Source of the DNA: Lentisphaerota bacterium
GTDB lineage: Bacteria; Verrucomicrobiota; Kiritimatiellia; JAAZAB01
DNA length: 5,604 nt
Assembly: GCA_016182435.1 (NCBI GenBank)
Contig: JACPGN010000110.1
Span: forward strand, 1 to 5,604
Direction of reading: 5' to 3'
How positions within the stretch are numbered: position 1 is the first letter of the stretch; each line of letters opens with the position of its first letter. Positions 5,355-5,604 of this stretch are shown piece by piece. The position numbers and the translations under genes are program-made. Under the pieces are notes generated by a model. The model saw only the letters and a program-made list of their open reading frames with translations. It ran no database searches and was not told where the DNA came from.

Positions 5355-5361
5355 TCCTCCT
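5355..5361 (-). promoter_or_regulatory. Shine-Dalgarno site of the ankyrin gene
   Basis: AGGAGGA on the minus strand ends 5 nt before the ATG (5349-5347). It is a near-perfect ribosome-binding site and confirms the start. Confidence 0.9.
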
Positions 5362-5384
5362 AAGGCGGGCTATGCCTACAACCC

Positions 5385-5412
5385 ATTATCCAACACAATA
5401 TCCAATACTCAA
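5385..5412 (-). promoter_or_regulatory. Possible promoter of the ankyrin gene within a repeat arm
   Basis: On the minus strand TTGAGT (5412-5407) and GATAAT (5390-5385) are separated by 16 bp, matching the -35 and -10 consensus at 4/6 and 5/6. Transcription would start near 5378, about 28 nt before the ATG. Both boxes lie inside the left arm of the CCAATATCC-type repeat. The region is AT-rich, so a chance match is quite possible. Confidence 0.3.
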
Positions 5413-5519
5413 CAAGGAATATCCAATAACCAAGTTAAGAGAATCGAAGACAACGTGTAAGGGGTGTTTTTGTTTCCTTTCTTCATCATTGGTTATTGAG
5501 TGTTGGATATTGGATATTC
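5385..5519. repeat. Imperfect inverted repeat of CCAATATCC/CCAATACTCAA words
   Basis: The left arm (about 5385-5433) contains AATATCCAATA at 5397-5407, ACTCAA at 5407-5412 and AATATCCAATAACCAA at 5418-5433. The right arm (5488-5518), read as reverse complement, gives AATATCCAATATCCAACA, then CTCAATAACCAAT. The same words thus occur inverted in partly different order, and about 50 unrelated bases lie between. I found only TACAA (5377-5381 and 5524-5528) as a possible flanking duplication, which is too short to trust. With the promoter and terminator it fills the gap 5350-5565. Confidence 0.6.
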
Positions 5520-5538
5520 TTATTACAAAGATGCACGC

Positions 5539-5559
5539 AAAAACCCGTATCTTTACGGG
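5539..5559 (-). terminator. Intrinsic terminator of the gene entering from the right
   Basis: CCCGTA (5544-5549) and TACGGG (5554-5559) form a 6-bp stem with a 4-base loop. Read on the minus strand, the stem is followed directly by TTTTT (5543-5539). It lies 6 nt after the stop codon of the partial gene at 5566-5604, the expected place and orientation. Confidence 0.75.
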
Positions 5560-5565
5560 AAGGCG

Positions 5566-5604
5566 TCAAAACCCCAGCACTCCCCGCGCATTATCATAAA
5601 AAAG
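5566..5604 (-). CDS. C-terminal end of a protein, possibly an amidohydrolase-type metal-dependent hydrolase
   Basis: The last 12 codons before a TGA at 5568-5566 read LFYDNARGVLGF. This resembles the usual end of amidohydrolase-2 family TIM-barrel hydrolases (I/L-x-x-x-N-A-x-x-L-x-G/F-L/F). The frame is chosen because a terminator follows the stop at once. Another frame stays open to a TAA near 5553 but would run into the terminator stem. The family call rests on very few residues; that a minus-strand gene ends here is better supported. Confidence 0.5.
   Translation of the reverse strand, partial: LFYDNARGVLGF

Noticed and set aside
5377..5528. TACAA as a target duplication around the CCAATATCC repeat
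   Set aside because: Five bases are too short, and the bases next to them are not inverted copies of each other.
4751..5599. Plus-strand open frame of 282 codons
   Set aside because: It crosses the ankyrin gene antisense, the intergenic repeat and the terminator; its Ala/Ser/Cys-rich sequence matches no family.

Overview
All recognisable genes lie on the minus strand, so transcription runs from high to low coordinates. In that order they are: the last codons of an upstream gene (probably an amidohydrolase) with its terminator; a secreted ankyrin-repeat protein; a PHP-domain histidinol-phosphatase; an FMN-type TIM-barrel protein of the archaeal-like dihydrouridine-synthase-related group; biosynthetic arginine decarboxylase (speA); and the first 61 codons of agmatinase (speB). 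Together speA and speB would turn arginine into putrescine via agmatine. The plus-strand open frames are antisense shadows in GC-rich DNA.

The organism cannot be named from this window. Features include GC-rich coding DNA, proteobacterial-type speA, Shine-Dalgarno sites at some genes but not others, and intergenic spaces packed with short-word palindromes. This would fit an environmental bacterium of the PVC group (Verrucomicrobiota, Lentisphaerota, Kiritimatiellota), but that is a low-confidence guess.

The most interesting content is intergenic. Each of the four large gaps holds an inverted-repeat element, and each is built from a different short word: GGTTCACGGTT-like (2188-2288), CCCTCACC/CCTCTCCC (3304-3544), ATGGTCAATGG (4370-4666) and CCAATATCC (about 5385-5519). 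Two of them have what look like 8-bp target-site duplications. The element at 2188-2288 has perfect 11-bp terminal inverted repeats bounded exactly by GAAAGTTA on both sides, and sits between a good promoter candidate and the Shine-Dalgarno site of speA. The element at 3304-3544 is flanked by ATTTGAAT. Removing it with one copy of the duplication rebuilds an in-frame ATG one base after the histidinol-phosphatase stop codon, so it appears to have split a compact two-gene operon and supplied a replacement start codon.

Layout: 1-185 speB 5' end; 186-244 gap with two hairpins; 245-2164 speA; 2165-2545 Shine-Dalgarno, inserted element, promoter and GC-rich hairpin cluster; 2546-3307 TIM-barrel gene; 3304-3544 inserted element; 3558-4361 histidinol-phosphatase; 4370-4666 inverted-repeat element with a 14-bp tandem array; 4666-5349 ankyrin protein; 5350-5538 Shine-Dalgarno, possible promoter and inverted repeat; 5539-5559 terminator; 5566-5604 gene end.
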